From: Calditrichaceae bacterium
GTDB lineage: Bacteria; Calditrichota; Calditrichia; Calditrichales; Calditrichaceae
NCBI GenBank assembly: GCA_030592985.1
Contig: JAUVIB010000176.1
Location: forward strand, 1 to 6,820
Direction of reading: 5' to 3'
Length of the DNA: 6,820 nt
Part shown: one piece after another, positions 6,501 through 6,820 of the stretch
Numbering within the stretch: position 1 is the stretch's first letter
How the letters are laid out: every line of letters starts with the position of its first letter
Position numbers and translations under genes: made by a program
Notes under the pieces: generated by a model
Told to the model about the DNA's origin: nothing
Databases searched by the model: none
Seen by the model: only the letters and a program-made list of their open reading frames with translations

Positions 6501-6820
6501 AGTGTGCGCCAGTTTGCCGGCGGTTCTTCCGTACCGATAAAATAACGCCAAATATCGCCCCAATCGATAATGGTTTCATAATGTACTGCGGGAATCTGCG
6601 ACTCCTTACCTGAAGCAAAAACGATTAAAAAACTGTCCGGTCCAATAACAACCGGCGGGAAAGTCCATTTAAAGGGCTCTAAAGCATTGTCAGATAAACC
6701 ATAATTGGTTAAGTCAACCGTAGTGGTATCGGTATTATAAATTTCCAGCCAATCGGAATAATCGCCGTCTTTATCAGCTAAAGTTAATACATTAGACGAC
6801 ATAATCTCGTTTATGAATAA
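3299..6820 (-). CDS. CotH kinase / lamin-tail multidomain surface protein with T9SS sorting domain (5'-partial)
   Basis: A large extracellular mosaic protein; 1173 residues are visible and the N-terminus lies beyond the window. Residues are numbered from the internal ATG at 6802. Domains in order: LTD first half (1-70, DKDGDYSDWLEIYN); a beta-sandwich insert (about 72-255, with DWGDIWRYFIG and LHIDYDDAFVAYLN); LTD second half (about 256-333, ATFKISSSGEELVLTDPQG); a chitobiase/hexosaminidase C-terminal-like domain (about 339-418, IYYTLDGSEP); CotH kinase domain (about 422-770, with LRNSGQDW, GQCWGIHNMREKMNEHYL and LLFDNDYGF); an InlB-like repeat (about 825-905); a second LTD (about 908-1065, VVINEINY); and a T9SS type A sorting domain (1082-1167, NYPNPFNPST). 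CotH-family proteins include the Bacillus spore-coat protein kinase, but substrate and activity here are unknown. The frame stays open to base 6820 and reads INEIMSSN across the ATG, so that ATG is internal and the signal peptide is off-window. The stop lies 16 bases before the next gene, suggesting co-transcription. Family calls are firm; function is inferred. Confidence 0.9.
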   Translation of the reverse strand, partial: LFINEIMSSNVLTLADKDGDYSDWLEIYNTDTTTVDLTNYGLSDNALEPFKWTFPPVVIGPDSFLIVFASGKESQIPAVHYETIIDWGDIWRYFIGTEEPPANWRTLDFNASSWPEGPSGFGYSDGDDSTDVGPEDPFQPGPVSVFIRNEFYVEKPNEISNCFLHIDYDDAFVAYLNNVEIARANIGFVGTPPSYDQFADSDHDAQMYSGGSPEEFEIENIQSILQNGNNVLAVQVHNDQLYSTDLSLIPFLTLEMNYIPQDIRGSSPILNFPKQQELHATFKISSSGEELVLTDPQGQTIDSVEFGAIPADISFGRQPDGGNQWYYFDGPTPGAANITNGYQTFAPDVQFSYDGGFYNSLFQLSLTAEGENISIYYTLDGSEPADTSNVYSNPIPIDSIMVVRSRVFTEGMLPGKIITHTYFINQSFELPVVALSTDPANFFDNETGIYVYGDDADTVNYPYWGSNFWEDWERPVHMEFFEKDGTQGFALDAGVKIFGSWSRLYPQKSLALFARGRYGQDRINYPIFPDKNIQQYKAIILRNSGQDWGRTFFRDALMSKLVINTDLDYMEYRPALVYLNGQCWGIHNMREKMNEHYLASNRGVDPDNIDFVERDTMIIHGDDVQYRILLDFIENNDLSDSTNYSYVQTLMDVHNFMDYCITVMFYGNPDWPWNNIKCWRPRTVDGKFKWLLFDNDYGFHGGHLWEGSNMFDEMRNQQNGTTLLFFKLLENESYRNEFINHNADHLNITFNPEKVTALIEEMKTGIKDEMPRHIKRWQYTFEGPWWLGKSIDSMEEWNNSIQVVMNYTLKRSDYVRQHIMGEFDLIDGGMGTINLNVSPENCGSIKINTQIINDYPWNGNYFVQIPIQLTALPKTGFCFVRWEGVSFPDSHTITFNIVDNQTVTAVFEFDSTAAGKVVINEINYKSSADLDTKDWVELYNSGSTAVDISNWYFIDDNDGHSPFIFPSNTILDGGNYLVICRDKNTFKQFFPAVENCLGDFDFGLSSNGELICLYDSDGVLIDSLTYNEQAPWPTEPNGNGPTLELKNPQSDNSLAQSWAASSVIGGTPGSDNSVFTAIDKNPKNIPNVFSLQQNYPNPFNPSTSINYQLSAASDVELTVYNTLGQKVCTLMNKRQAAGTYSVQFDAGGLASGIYFYRLRAGKFQQTHKMLLAR
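3608..4081 (-). other. Second lamin-tail domain (LTD) of the surface protein
   Basis: Residues about 908-1065 begin KVVINEINYKSSADLDTKDW, followed by VELYNSGSTAVDISNWYFID, the canonical LTD opening (INEI, then DWVELYN and DISNW). They close with WAASSVIGGTPGSDN, the usual LTD end. LTDs are Ig-like beta-sandwich modules common in bacterial surface proteins that also carry CotH or nuclease domains. This copy is contiguous, unlike the first one. Just upstream (4330-4088) lies an InlB-like repeat with LTALPKTGFCFVRWEG and QTVTAVFEF. Confidence 0.8.
4493..5539 (-). other. CotH kinase domain within the large surface protein
   Basis: This segment encodes roughly residues 422-770. It opens with ELPVVALSTDPANFFD, the usual entry to secreted CotH domains. 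It then carries LRNSGQDWGRTFFRDAL (residues 535-551), GQCWGIHNMREKMNEHYL (575-592), NPDWPWNNIKCWRP (662-675) and KWLLFDNDYGFHGGH (683-697). The DND triad at 688-690 sits where the family has acidic metal-binding or catalytic residues after a hydrophobic strand, so the active-site core looks present. In Bacillus, CotH phosphorylates coat proteins using ATP. Whether these T9SS-exported homologues are active kinases outside the cell is not known. Confidence 0.82.
6038..6589 (-). other. Beta-sandwich domain inserted inside the first lamin-tail domain
   Basis: Residues about 72-255 interrupt the LTD between its strand ending FLIVFASGKES and its continuation LHATFKISSSGEELVL. The insert runs from DWGDIWRYFIGTEEPPANW, through an acidic patch (SDGDDSTD) and FLHIDYDDAFVAYLNNVEIARANI, to NNVLAVQVHN and PFLTLEM. 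This pattern matches the galactose-binding-like modules that follow glycoside hydrolases and other surface proteins. A ligand-binding role is inferred from fold type only. Confidence 0.6.

Noticed and set aside
6124..6618. Overlapping open frames of about 160 residues on both strands inside the CotH gene.
   Set aside because: They lie wholly within the well-supported LTD/beta-sandwich coding frame, show no recognisable domains, have odd composition and lack ribosome sites; they are shadows.

Overview
The window is compact protein-coding DNA with all three genes on the minus strand. It looks like part of one transcription unit read from high to low coordinates: a large CotH-kinase/lamin-tail surface protein (cut by the right edge), an uncharacterised secreted protein, and a lipoprotein-type aldose 1-epimerase (GalM). 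The gaps are tiny: 16 bases between genes 1 and 2, and about 30 bases between genes 2 and 3 once a frameshifted tail is counted. Genes 2 and 3 each have a recognisable ribosome binding site. I see no RNA gene, mobile element, CRISPR array or convincing terminator, and there is no gene-free stretch over 300 bases.

Organism: both large proteins end in a type IX secretion system (T9SS) type A sorting domain that opens with the NYPNPFNP motif. That signature is typical of the Fibrobacterota-Chlorobiota-Bacteroidota superphylum and relatives such as Ignavibacteria, Calditrichota, Marinimicrobia and KSB1-like lineages. Multidomain LTD + CotH + sorting-domain proteins are common there. The DNA is moderately AT-rich. 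I infer a Gram-negative, probably environmental member of such a lineage and cannot narrow it further.

Layout: (a) 6820-3299 encodes a mosaic extracellular protein: lamin-tail domain (LTD) split by an inserted beta-sandwich, chitobiase-C-like domain, CotH kinase domain, InlB-like repeat, second LTD and T9SS sorting domain. Its true start lies outside the window, because the frame is open to the edge and the first visible ATG sits inside the LTD motif. (b) 3282-1348 encodes a signal peptide, a discoidin-like N-terminal region, a Big_2-like Ig domain and a conserved uncharacterised core rich in His, Glu and Trp motifs. It stops in the middle of its sorting domain. The missing 50 residues are intact in another frame down to base 1196, so a two-base TA insertion (or a sequencing error) has broken the gene's tail. 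(c) 1165-20 encodes a complete GalM with catalytic residues and a lipobox, so it should act outside the cytoplasm.

Together the genes suggest an envelope or surface function: two T9SS cargo proteins and a membrane-anchored sugar mutarotase. A link to extracellular carbohydrate binding or processing is inference from domain types only. The most noteworthy points are the frameshifted sorting domain and the uncharacterised core family of gene 2.
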